This document shows, piece after piece, positions 1 to 5,178 of a stretch of DNA of 5,178 nucleotides. This stretch comes from a bacterium Ga0077546 (lineage in GTDB: Bacteria; Cyanobacteriota; Vampirovibrionia; Obscuribacterales; Obscuribacteraceae). The notes beneath the pieces were generated by a model. It worked only from the letters and a program-made list of their open reading frames with translations. It was not told where the DNA came from and did no database searches. Each line of letters opens with the position of its first letter. The stretch's first letter is position 1. The translations under genes were made by a program, and so were the position numbers. Location: NCBI GenBank assembly GCA_001464165.1, contig LNEX01000344.1, forward strand, positions 1 through 5,178. The letters are read 5' to 3'.

Positions 1-4
1 AAGA

Positions 5-100
5 TCATTTCGTCTCAAGATAGTCCAAAACTTTTTCCAGAGTCTCGCCGTTGCAGTCTTCGTGCTTCTGTGTCGGCACATCAAAGAGTATTACTCGCAA
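5..100 (-). CDS. Candidate 31-codon ORF after the glycosyltransferase stop (unrecognised)
   Basis: Directly after the TAA of the upstream glycosyltransferase (101-103), and in the same frame, a TTG at 98-100 opens 31 codons ending in TGA at 5-7. The peptide begins LRVILFDVPTQKHEDC and ends in LEKVLDYLETK, which looks like a beta strand followed by an amphipathic helix rather than random translation. The TGA overlaps an ATG (6-8) as ATGA, a common coupling between adjacent genes, so another minus-strand gene may start there and leave the window. There is no Shine-Dalgarno sequence before the TTG. It could be a small gene, a remnant of a larger gene, or the former C-terminus of the glycosyltransferase separated by a nonsense codon. 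I do not recognise the family, and chance is possible at this length. Confidence 0.3.
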   Translation of the reverse strand: MRVILFDVPTQKHEDCNGETLEKVLDYLETK

Positions 101-1399
101 TTATCTAGATCTCAAAGTTCTAGTGATTTTCCACGAGCGGCTATTCTTTATGCGCTCAACAAGTTTTTTTAAATAATCGATATAGAGAATCTGTTGTTGC
201 ACAATGTCGCCACCATGATCAAACTCAATTGAGTCATCTTCAGTCACTTCGCTGAGCGCGAGAACACGACTGATTTCTCGCAAATAGCGTGTATTCCTCC
301 AAGATGGGCTTTCTACCAAGAGTCTCACTTCTGATTCTAGAGACTCAATCAGAAACTGATTTTTTGAAATTACTCTAGATTTCTCTCTGCTAACTCTCGG
401 TTCACCCAAAAGCTCTGCGACTTGAATCATGGCCTGGAATGCCAGTTCACGAAAATCGATCAGTGATTGAAGCTGCTTACTATTTAGCTCCGTCCCTAGC
501 TTCCCTTCCGCCTCCGGATTATCATCACTTAGCCCATATTCAGTTCTGAGTGTAGAAACACCGATGGTGCCATAATCAACCAGTGACTGTAAATAACTTG
601 AATAGGCTCTGATGGATTGCTTGAGAAAGGTTTGTTCTGTCTGGCCGAAACTTTCAATAGTTGGCCCGTATTTTCGCGCCATTTTTAATAGGTCAAGACC
701 GCCTAAAAGTCCTTTAGCGTTGACTAGGGTCGCTGATTTTTCATGGCGTCTGAAATTACATAATGTTTCTGAAATATGATAGTAGTCTCCCTCCATCAAG
801 ATCCTAAACCAGTATTCAAGGTCTCCGATATGGTGAAAACTTTCGTCGAAACCAGTGCCGCCATTATTCCGGCGAAACATCACGGTACTAGGTTCACCAA
901 TATAGTTAACCACTGGGAAGAGGCACTTTCTCACCACTGACTTACCATCGACAACTTGATCGCAAGGGAAAGCATCGCCGGATGAAAGCAGATCATCTGC
1001 CCTCAACAATTGACCAGCAGAATCAATTGAATGCCGATGACAACTAACCAAGCTAACCGTTGGTTCGGCAGCAAGCACGGCCACGGCTGTTTCTAGCAAC
1101 GAGGGATGAAGCAAATCATCTTGGGCAAAGGGCTTGATAAATTCGCCTTGGGCTTTGTTTAAACAGAGATTGTAATTGGCGAAGAGACCGACATTGCTTT
1201 TGTTCAAAACTCTGACGATGCGCTTATCTTGCTTGGCATAGTCTTCGATAATCTGGCAAGAATGATCGCTTGAGTGATCATCGAAAATTAACAGCTCAAA
1301 ATCTTCAAAGGTCTGACACAGAGCACTTTCAATAGCATCCTCTAAGTAGAGAGCGCCATTATAGACAGGAAGGCAAATTGAAATTTTTGGAGTGCTCAA
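101..1399 (-). CDS. Family 2 (GT-A) glycosyltransferase with C-terminal SWR-type motifs
   Basis: This is a predicted cytoplasmic inverting glycosyltransferase that would move a sugar from a nucleotide-sugar donor onto a glycan acceptor, probably in surface polysaccharide assembly. The N-terminus reads ISICLPVYNGALYLEDAIES (residues 6-25), the classic GT2 opening. The DD of IFDDHSSD (40-41) and the QDD of FAQDDLLHP (93-95) fit the nucleotide- and metal-binding motifs. GDLEYWFRI (192-200) stands where the catalytic-base region (usually ED..L..R) is expected, and RRHEKSAT (217-224) closes the domain. Residues from about 230 to 432 form a helical extension carrying two SWR-type motifs, PSWRNTRYLREI (365-376) and RSWKITRTLR (421-430); such a motif often ends GT2 proteins of O-antigen and capsule loci. 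There are no membrane segments. The start is TTG, supported by GAGGG six bases upstream. The gene is divergent from the next one across 72 bp. Donor and acceptor cannot be read from the sequence. Confidence 0.9.
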   Translation of the reverse strand: MSTPKISICLPVYNGALYLEDAIESALCQTFEDFELLIFDDHSSDHSCQIIEDYAKQDKRIVRVLNKSNVGLFANYNLCLNKAQGEFIKPFAQDDLLHPSLLETAVAVLAAEPTVSLVSCHRHSIDSAGQLLRADDLLSSGDAFPCDQVVDGKSVVRKCLFPVVNYIGEPSTVMFRRNNGGTGFDESFHHIGDLEYWFRILMEGDYYHISETLCNFRRHEKSATLVNAKGLLGGLDLLKMARKYGPTIESFGQTEQTFLKQSIRAYSSYLQSLVDYGTIGVSTLRTEYGLSDDNPEAEGKLGTELNSKQLQSLIDFRELAFQAMIQVAELLGEPRVSREKSRVISKNQFLIESLESEVRLLVESPSWRNTRYLREISRVLALSEVTEDDSIEFDHGGDIVQQQILYIDYLKKLVERIKNSRSWKITRTLRSR

Positions 1400-1471
1400 A
1401 CGAAACCCTCGTCAAGTGATAGACTGCCAGATGGCCAATGGCTTGAGCATAGTTCTCTTAATCTATGGTTT
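1400..1471. promoter_or_regulatory. Divergent intergenic region between two glycosyltransferase genes
   Basis: These 72 bases separate the starts of the leftward GT2 gene and the rightward two-domain glycosyltransferase, so promoters for both are expected here or just inside the genes. I see no convincing -35/-10 pair. Weak candidates are TATGCT on the minus strand (about 1447-1452) and TTGAGC (1443-1448) with TATGGT (1464-1469) on the plus strand. The plus pair has only a 15-bp spacer and lies too close to the ATG for a normal leader. A 10-bp inverted repeat flanks most of the region and is listed separately. Confidence 0.5.
1406..1410 (-). promoter_or_regulatory. Ribosome binding site fixing the TTG start at 1399
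   Basis: On the minus strand, GAGGG lies six bases before TTG (1397-1399). No ATG competes nearby, and GT2 homology (ISICLPVYNG) begins within six codons of this TTG, so the site decides the start. Confidence 0.7.
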
Positions 1472-1496
1472 ATGAAAACCAGAAGACAGTCTATCA
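1417..1496. repeat. Perfect 10-bp inverted repeat spanning the divergent start region
   Basis: TGATAGACTG at 1417-1426 is the exact reverse complement of CAGTCTATCA at 1487-1496; the arms are 60 bp apart. The left arm lies 18 bases upstream of the TTG of the leftward gene. The right arm falls in codons 6-9 of the rightward gene as annotated. The symmetry fits a pair of operator sites for one regulator of both genes, or a stem in the rightward transcript. The function is inference only, and chance cannot be excluded. Confidence 0.45.
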
Positions 1497-3043
1497 TTCT
1501 CTGTTCGAGCTTATCCTTTACCTTAAGAGCAAGAATAGTGAAAAATTTCATTGACTTCTTTCAACAAGATGAGGAAATGAGTAGATTGCCTTGGTTGGTG
1601 CTGGGAAAAGGACCCACATTTTCTCGACATCGTGATTTTGATTTAACTGGGTATAAAACACTATCTTTAAATCATGCGGTGCGAGAACTTGCCGTTGACG
1701 TTGCTCACATTATCGACCTAGAAGTTGTGGCCCATCTTGGCTCTGGGCTTGAGAGAAATGCAAAATATGTTGTGATGCCCTGGTTTCCGCACCATCAATT
1801 TAGAGCTGGTGAGAAGACTCTTTTGCAGGTTATCAGCGAATACCCTGTTCTTGAAAAACTGGAAAGAGAAGAGCGCTTGCTTTGGTATGACCTCGTTACA
1901 GGTCAGGCTAGGCATGGCGATCATGCGTCAGTACTGGTATCAAATTTCGGCTCTGAAGCGGCCATAGCACTACTGGCACAGGCTGGCGCTACTACAATAA
2001 ACACCCTTGGCGTGGACGGTGGAACAGCTTATGATAAGGCTTTTTCAGATATACAAGGGCAAACGAAGCTAGCGAACGGTCAACTATCTTTTGACTCACA
2101 GTTTCGCCAGTTTTCGTCGATCATTGGCAAGCACAAAGTCAACCTTGCTCCATTGGGTGTTGAATGTCCTATCCCGGTTTTCATCGGTGCCACTGACCGC
2201 GAATGGTTGCCAGCAAAGGTGCTTGAGTACTCGATTGCGAAGCACAGCAGTATAACTACCCAATGCCATTTTCTCTATCAGTCATCCATCGTGATTCCAC
2301 AGCCCAAGAGATCCGACTGTCAGAGCCGAACTTCCTTTAGCTTCCAGCGTTTTCTCATCCCTGAACTAAAAGGTTTTTCAGGCAAGGCAATATATCTAGA
2401 TTCAGACATGCTTGTTACGGACGATATTAGCCAATTGTGGCAATTGGATAGGCATATGAATGGGCAGTTTGATAAATGCGACTTGCTCTGTGTTAAGTCT
2501 ACGACTGACTATCAGAGGCAATCGCAGTTCTCCGTTATGCTTTTAAACTGCAATAGATTGGGATGGCGCATAGGTGATTTGATTAGGCTGCTAGACGATG
2601 GCACTTATAGCTATTCTGATCTTATGCATGATATGAAAGCAGCGCCCAATTTTGAGGCGCTGATTCCCCCTCATTGGAATAGTCTTGATCTCTACGAGCC
2701 TGGCATAACTTCATTAGTTCATTTTACCGACCTGACCCAACAACCTTGGACCAGTAATCACAATGCCGATGAAGAGATCTGGATTGGATACTTGAAGGAA
2801 GCAATAAATGACAACTTTATTACAGTCAGGCAAGTACAAGAACAGATTAACAACGGCAGTGTCAGACCGTCATTGCTCAAACAACTTCTTGCCTTAGCAG
2901 AGGGCCAGCCGATGCCCATCAGCCAGAGACTGGCAATAGATCAAGATTTCCTTCCGCCATATAGCCTTAAAACTGACAAAAATCGCACTCTCGAACGGTT
3001 AGGCAGTAAATTGAGAACTCTGTTCAAAGGGCCGCATAAATAG
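1472..3043 (+). CDS. Two-domain glycosyltransferase: DUF115/MAF-like domain plus GT8-like domain
   Basis: The 523-residue protein has two parts. Residues about 38-232 resemble DUF115/MAF-like and sialyltransferase-type Rossmann domains: PWLVLGKGPTF (40-50), TLSLNHAV (63-70), and FGSEAAIALLAQAG followed by INTLGVDGGTAYD (159-188). Residues about 234-430 are GT8-like: PIPVFIGATD (233-242), SFSFQRFLIPEL (288-299), KAIYLDSDMLV (305-315) with the D310/D312 metal motif, SVMLLNCNRL (354-363), and VHFTDLTQQPW (416-426), whose H417 would be the usual third metal ligand. The GT8 part predicts a retaining, metal-dependent sugar transferase; the role of the first domain is unknown. It is probably cytoplasmic, with no signal peptide or membrane segment. 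ATG 1472 is the first start after an upstream in-frame stop at 1379, but it has no clear ribosome binding site; GTG 1538 is an alternative that keeps both domains. I recall similar fused proteins, so the fusion is probably established. It converges with the next gene, leaving a 5-bp gap. Confidence 0.85.
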   Translation: MKTRRQSIILCSSLSFTLRARIVKNFIDFFQQDEEMSRLPWLVLGKGPTFSRHRDFDLTGYKTLSLNHAVRELAVDVAHIIDLEVVAHLGSGLERNAKYVVMPWFPHHQFRAGEKTLLQVISEYPVLEKLEREERLLWYDLVTGQARHGDHASVLVSNFGSEAAIALLAQAGATTINTLGVDGGTAYDKAFSDIQGQTKLANGQLSFDSQFRQFSSIIGKHKVNLAPLGVECPIPVFIGATDREWLPAKVLEYSIAKHSSITTQCHFLYQSSIVIPQPKRSDCQSRTSFSFQRFLIPELKGFSGKAIYLDSDMLVTDDISQLWQLDRHMNGQFDKCDLLCVKSTTDYQRQSQFSVMLLNCNRLGWRIGDLIRLLDDGTYSYSDLMHDMKAAPNFEALIPPHWNSLDLYEPGITSLVHFTDLTQQPWTSNHNADEEIWIGYLKEAINDNFITVRQVQEQINNGSVRPSLLKQLLALAEGQPMPISQRLAIDQDFLPPYSLKTDKNRTLERLGSKLRTLFKGPHK

Positions 3044-3048
3044 TTGAC

Positions 3049-3858
3049 CTAGATCGAAAAAATTGGTTTTGCGAATTCCAAAACTATATTCAAATAAAAG
3101 CACGGATGGATCGTGCCACCATGTTCGGAAAAGGCTTGAAATGACCTTGGCGTATTTAGAAAAGCCACAGCTGTATTGGCTTTATACTCAATACGCTTGG
3201 CCAGAATGAGACTTTCGCGATTGATAACTTGTTGATCTTTGCCAAAGGTCAAAGACGAGTTCTCTTTCACACCGTAGAGTAGGAGATCTCCGCCTGCTGA
3301 CTGGTCCTCTGCTATTTTCAGAAAATACTGACAAATGAGGAGCTTGTTCGTCACTTTCAAATGAGGACCTCTCTCCGCCACCATCCGCACTGGTGATGGT
3401 GCGTGGTAAGAAAGTTGAACATCGGCCAGCAAAACGAAATCGTTTGATGAGTCTACAAATCGATGACCAATTGTCCAGTCCGATATCTTGCCCCATTCTC
3501 GCTCCAGTTGAGGATACTGCGAACGAATGGCTGGAGCAAATGCCGACAACAATTTTGCCAATTCAAAAGCGCTGAGGTACTTTCTGACTGTATCTTTCCA
3601 AACTGCAGAAGCAAATTGATCGTTCAAGAGCTGAGCCGAACGCAAATGAATCTTTTCACCAGGACGGGCAAAAACTTGGCCAGCTGACCTTTCGGCATGG
3701 CTGTATGCCTCTGCCACTTGTCCCAAGGCTGGCCTGGTGGCAAGCAACTGCTCAACAAGATAAACAGGCAACGCATCAACAACCACAGCATGGGGAAATG
3801 GATATGACTGCACATGCTTACTAGATATCTGATCAAAGATAGAAGATTCGTCTGCCAT
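3049..3858 (-). CDS. 2OG-Fe(II) oxygenase-like protein with substituted active site (probable pseudoenzyme)
   Basis: The 269-residue protein has the layout of bacterial prolyl-4-hydroxylase-like 2-oxoglutarate/iron oxygenases: an N-terminal SYPFPHAVVVDALP (18-31), a strand LLADVQLSYHAP (143-154), RGPHLKVTNKL (163-173), GGDLLLYG (189-196), EYKANTAVAFLNTPRSF (224-240) and HPCFYLNIVLEF (251-262). The family normally has HxD in the GPH segment, a second His in the SPRSxH segment and an Arg four residues before the LN. Here these are H166-L-K168, Q241 and C253, so two of three iron ligands and the 2-oxoglutarate Arg look lost; H246 nearby is the only other candidate. If made, it may be structural or binding rather than catalytic. 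The ATG start is backed by AAGGA six bases upstream. It is a diverged tandem paralogue of the gene before it in the cluster, and its start overlaps that gene's ancestral stop as TAATG. The substrate is unknown. Confidence 0.8.
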   Translation of the reverse strand: MADESSIFDQISSKHVQSYPFPHAVVVDALPVYLVEQLLATRPALGQVAEAYSHAERSAGQVFARPGEKIHLRSAQLLNDQFASAVWKDTVRKYLSAFELAKLLSAFAPAIRSQYPQLEREWGKISDWTIGHRFVDSSNDFVLLADVQLSYHAPSPVRMVAERGPHLKVTNKLLICQYFLKIAEDQSAGGDLLLYGVKENSSLTFGKDQQVINRESLILAKRIEYKANTAVAFLNTPRSFQAFSEHGGTIHPCFYLNIVLEFAKPIFSI

Positions 3859-3968
3859 TAGTAGTCCTTAGACATGTCTGATCCAAAGAGCCTGTCGCGA
3901 TTGGGTTCAATTGCAAATAATGGTGCCTGCATTTCTCCAAGTAAATTGAGAAAGACTCGGTGATAGTA
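3858..3968 (-). pseudogene. Out-of-frame ancestral C-terminus of the upstream oxygenase gene
   Basis: Reading the minus strand one base ahead of the upstream gene's frame, from 3968, gives YYHRVFLNLLGEMQAPLFAI and then 16 more residues before TAA at 3858-3860. The stretch FLNLLGEMQAPLFAI aligns without gaps to YLNIVLEFAKPIFSI at the end of the downstream paralogue (L, N, E, P, F and I shared, most others conservative). It also restores the Arg four residues before the LN that normally binds 2-oxoglutarate. Its stop overlaps the next ATG as TAATG. This frame is therefore the original end of the 3907-4656 gene, now cut off by a frame-changing deletion near 3961-3970. No start of its own is visible, so it is probably untranslated. 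Confidence 0.75.
3865..3869 (-). promoter_or_regulatory. Ribosome binding site for the ATG at 3858
   Basis: AAGGA on the minus strand lies six bases before ATG 3856-3858. It sits inside the former coding tail of the upstream oxygenase gene, as expected for translationally coupled genes. Confidence 0.7.
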
Positions 3969-4656
3969 TAAATAGCACCAAAGTATTGGCCTCGTACTTG
4001 ACCGTCTCAAATAAGGCCATATCAGCAAGATTAGCCGTGCGAGTCATATCTAACCTTGCTGGTGTGACCTTTGAACGATAGATTTCCAAGTCAGCTCCTC
4101 TTGACTGATCACCATCAAGACGGAGATAAAACAGACCGACAAAGAGTTTGCGCGGATCGTCAAGATGAGGCCCTCTAACCGTGGTTCCACCAATTTCTAC
4201 AGGAGTATTGAAAGCAATTTGTGAGTCAAGTAAAACATTGCAATGCCCATCATTGACTTGCCCTCGCACTCCAGCCTTTAGAGCAGTAAGAGGGCCGAAC
4301 CGCTCTTCAAAATCAGGATAATGTTGCAGTATATGGTCGCCAAATAGACGAATTATGTCATCAAGAAAGGCCTGGCTAAGATGTTCGGCCACCAGCTCTT
4401 TTACCACCAAGGGTATAGTACTGTTGGCAGCAACAGATGCCGCCGAATAATTGAATCGTTGATTACTAGTGAAATTCTTTCCTTCTAGCAGTACTTCAAG
4501 TGGCGGCAGGCTTGCCTTTATTTCAGCCAAAAGGTTTGGCGGTAAGACATTCTTGACAATAGTGAGGGGGAAGGGCTCACTAACTATCTGCTCAGAACCG
4601 ATACTTTTGGTAAGTCGCACTGGTGCACCCACTAGACTGCGTCCTCCCTTGCTCAA
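3907..4656 (-). CDS. 2OG-Fe(II) oxygenase-like gene with frameshifted, truncated C-terminus (probable pseudogene)
   Basis: The reading frame gives 249 residues of a prolyl-4-hydroxylase-like 2-oxoglutarate/iron oxygenase: SEPFPLTIVKNVLPPNLL (26-43), VLLDSQIAFNTPVEI (141-155), VRGPHLDDPRKLFVGLFYL (160-178) with the iron ligands H164 and D166, GADLEIYR (187-194) and KYEANTLVLF (220-229). Homology then stops. The last 20 residues (ILSPSLSQ...IICN) lack the distal His and the 2-oxoglutarate Arg, while the true C-terminus lies in another frame down to 3858. Aligned to the downstream paralogue, about 47 nt are missing. The protein made from this frame should be inactive. The TTG at 4656 overlaps the TGA of rodA as TTGA but has a poor ribosome binding site. 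GTG 4632 has GGGAGGA (4642-4648) nine bases upstream and may be the real start; homology begins after both. Substrate unknown. Confidence 0.8.
   Translation of the reverse strand: MSKGGRSLVGAPVRLTKSIGSEQIVSEPFPLTIVKNVLPPNLLAEIKASLPPLEVLLEGKNFTSNQRFNYSAASVAANSTIPLVVKELVAEHLSQAFLDDIIRLFGDHILQHYPDFEERFGPLTALKAGVRGQVNDGHCNVLLDSQIAFNTPVEIGGTTVRGPHLDDPRKLFVGLFYLRLDGDQSRGADLEIYRSKVTPARLDMTRTANLADMALFETVKYEANTLVLFILSPSLSQFTWRNAGTIICN
4642..4648 (-). promoter_or_regulatory. Strong Shine-Dalgarno favouring GTG 4632 as start
   Basis: GGGAGGA on the minus strand lies nine bases before GTG 4630-4632, inside the reading frame that opens at TTG 4656. It argues for a protein eight residues shorter at the N-terminus than the longest frame. 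Confidence 0.5.
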
Positions 4657-5178
4657 CCCCAGATATCTTTCACTTCTTTAGGGTTGTGATAAAAGATCGA
4701 CTGCAACAGGCCGATAGCAATTAAATCGACAATCAAGGCCGTACCGCCATAACTAAGAAATGGCAGCGGCACACCGGCCACAGGCATACAGCCGATGGTC
4801 ATGCCGATATTAATGAAAGCGTGAAAAAGGAACATGCACATCAAGCCAATAGCCATGGCTGCTCCAGCAGGGTCGCCGCGATTGGGATTGCTTCTGGCTT
4901 GGTGGGCAATAAAGAGGGCACGCAAGCAAATAATACCGTAGGCAATAACGATGAGAACGCAAATGCGGAAGCCTAGTTCTTCGCCAATGACAGCGAAAAT
5001 AAAGTCAGTATGACGTTCAGGAATAAAGGCCCCCTGAGCCTGGTTGCCTTTGCCTAGGCCAGCTCCATTAATGCCACCAGAGCCGATGGCAATCAGACTT
5101 TGCAATATGTGGTAGCCCGAGCCCCGAGGGTCATCATAAGGGTTAACGAAACTAGTCAGTCTTTTCTGTTGATACTCT
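4653..5178 (-). CDS. rodA: RodA, SEDS-family peptidoglycan glycosyltransferase (C-terminal part)
   Basis: The frame is open to the window edge and gives the last 174 residues; RodA proteins are usually about 370-420 residues, so the N-terminal half or more lies outside. RodA polymerises lipid II into glycan strands during side-wall growth, in the inner membrane, with a class B penicillin-binding protein partner. The diagnostic stretch is NPYDDPRGSGYHILQSLIAI followed by GSGG, then FIPERHTDFIFAVIGEELGF, whose PERHTD loop is conserved and carries the catalytic Asp in the family, and finally PLPFLSYGGTALIVDLIAIG. Hydrophobic spans follow the PERHTD loop, centre on AIGLMCMFLFHAFINIGM, and lie after LSYGG. 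TTG 5105 lies mid-homology and is not the start. The LxxxNPxxDPxGxGYH form favours RodA over FtsW. Its TGA overlaps TTG 4656 of the next gene, suggesting co-transcription with the oxygenase-like pair. Confidence 0.93.
   Translation of the reverse strand, partial: EYQQKRLTSFVNPYDDPRGSGYHILQSLIAIGSGGINGAGLGKGNQAQGAFIPERHTDFIFAVIGEELGFRICVLIVIAYGIICLRALFIAHQARSNPNRGDPAGAAMAIGLMCMFLFHAFINIGMTIGCMPVAGVPLPFLSYGGTALIVDLIAIGLLQSIFYHNPKEVKDIWG

Noticed and set aside
1718..1924. A 68-codon minus-strand frame inside the two-domain glycosyltransferase
   Set aside because: It is antisense to a gene with clear domain homology, has no family resemblance and no supporting context; it is a shadow frame.
3044..3075. 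Possible bidirectional terminator between the convergent genes (AAAATTGGTTTT)
   Set aside because: The stem would be only four A-T pairs with no GC-rich part; it is not a credible intrinsic terminator.
3188..3836. Several 60-102 codon frames on both strands within the downstream oxygenase-like gene
   Set aside because: All overlap a frame with clear homology and a good ribosome binding site, and their translations look like random shadows.
3950..3985. Programmed ribosomal frameshift in the upstream oxygenase-like gene
   Set aside because: I see no clear slippery heptamer or downstream stem, and a one-base shift would still leave out the 13-17 residues containing the distal histidine; a deletion explains the data better.
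4469..4681. A 70-codon plus-strand frame over the start of the upstream oxygenase-like gene
   Set aside because: It is antisense to homologous coding sequence and the rodA end, with no recognisable product.
5103..5105. TTG as the start of a 150-residue RodA-like protein
   Set aside because: Conserved RodA sequence (NPYDDPRGSGYHI) continues upstream in frame to the window edge, so the gene is cut by the edge and this codon is an internal Leu.
1..5178. CRISPR array, tRNA/rRNA genes, insertion sequences or attachment sites
   Set aside because: I saw no regularly spaced repeats, tRNA-like folds, transposase homology or terminal repeats on either strand.

Overview
The window is bacterial and densely coded, with about 97% in genes and a low-to-mid GC content by eye. 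It looks like part of a surface-glycan and cell-envelope region. A RodA homologue points to a bacterium with a peptidoglycan wall and elongation-type growth. At least one gene (1399) starts with TTG behind a good ribosome binding site. I cannot name the phylum from sequence alone; a cyanobacterial/melainabacterial or proteobacterial relative would fit the families seen, but that is a weak inference.

Layout on the + strand, left to right: (1) at the left edge, on the minus strand, a 31-codon reading frame follows the stop of the first gene and ends in an ATGA overlap with a possible next gene that leaves the window; (2) 101-1399, minus, a family 2 glycosyltransferase with two C-terminal SWR-type motifs; (3) a 72-bp divergent intergenic region with a perfect 10-bp inverted repeat around it; (4) 1472-3043, plus, a two-domain glycosyltransferase (DUF115/MAF-like Rossmann domain followed by a GT8-like domain with a DSD metal motif); (5) after a 5-bp convergent gap, a minus-strand cluster read in the order rodA (4653 to beyond 5178), a 2OG-Fe(II) oxygenase-like gene (3907-4656), and a second paralogous oxygenase-like gene (3049-3858).

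The most interesting point is the oxygenase pair. The upstream copy keeps the HxD half of the iron site. It then loses its frame exactly where the distal-histidine segment should be. The missing C-terminus (HRVFLNLLGE...PLFAI) continues in another frame and ends in a TAATG overlap with the next gene. This is best explained by a deletion of about 47 nt in a once translationally coupled gene. The downstream copy is full length, but all three active-site motifs appear substituted (HxD to HLK, distal His to Gln, 2-oxoglutarate Arg to Cys). So neither copy, as read here, should have a normal active site. I see no wholly new system; the rest is recognisable glycan and cell-wall machinery.
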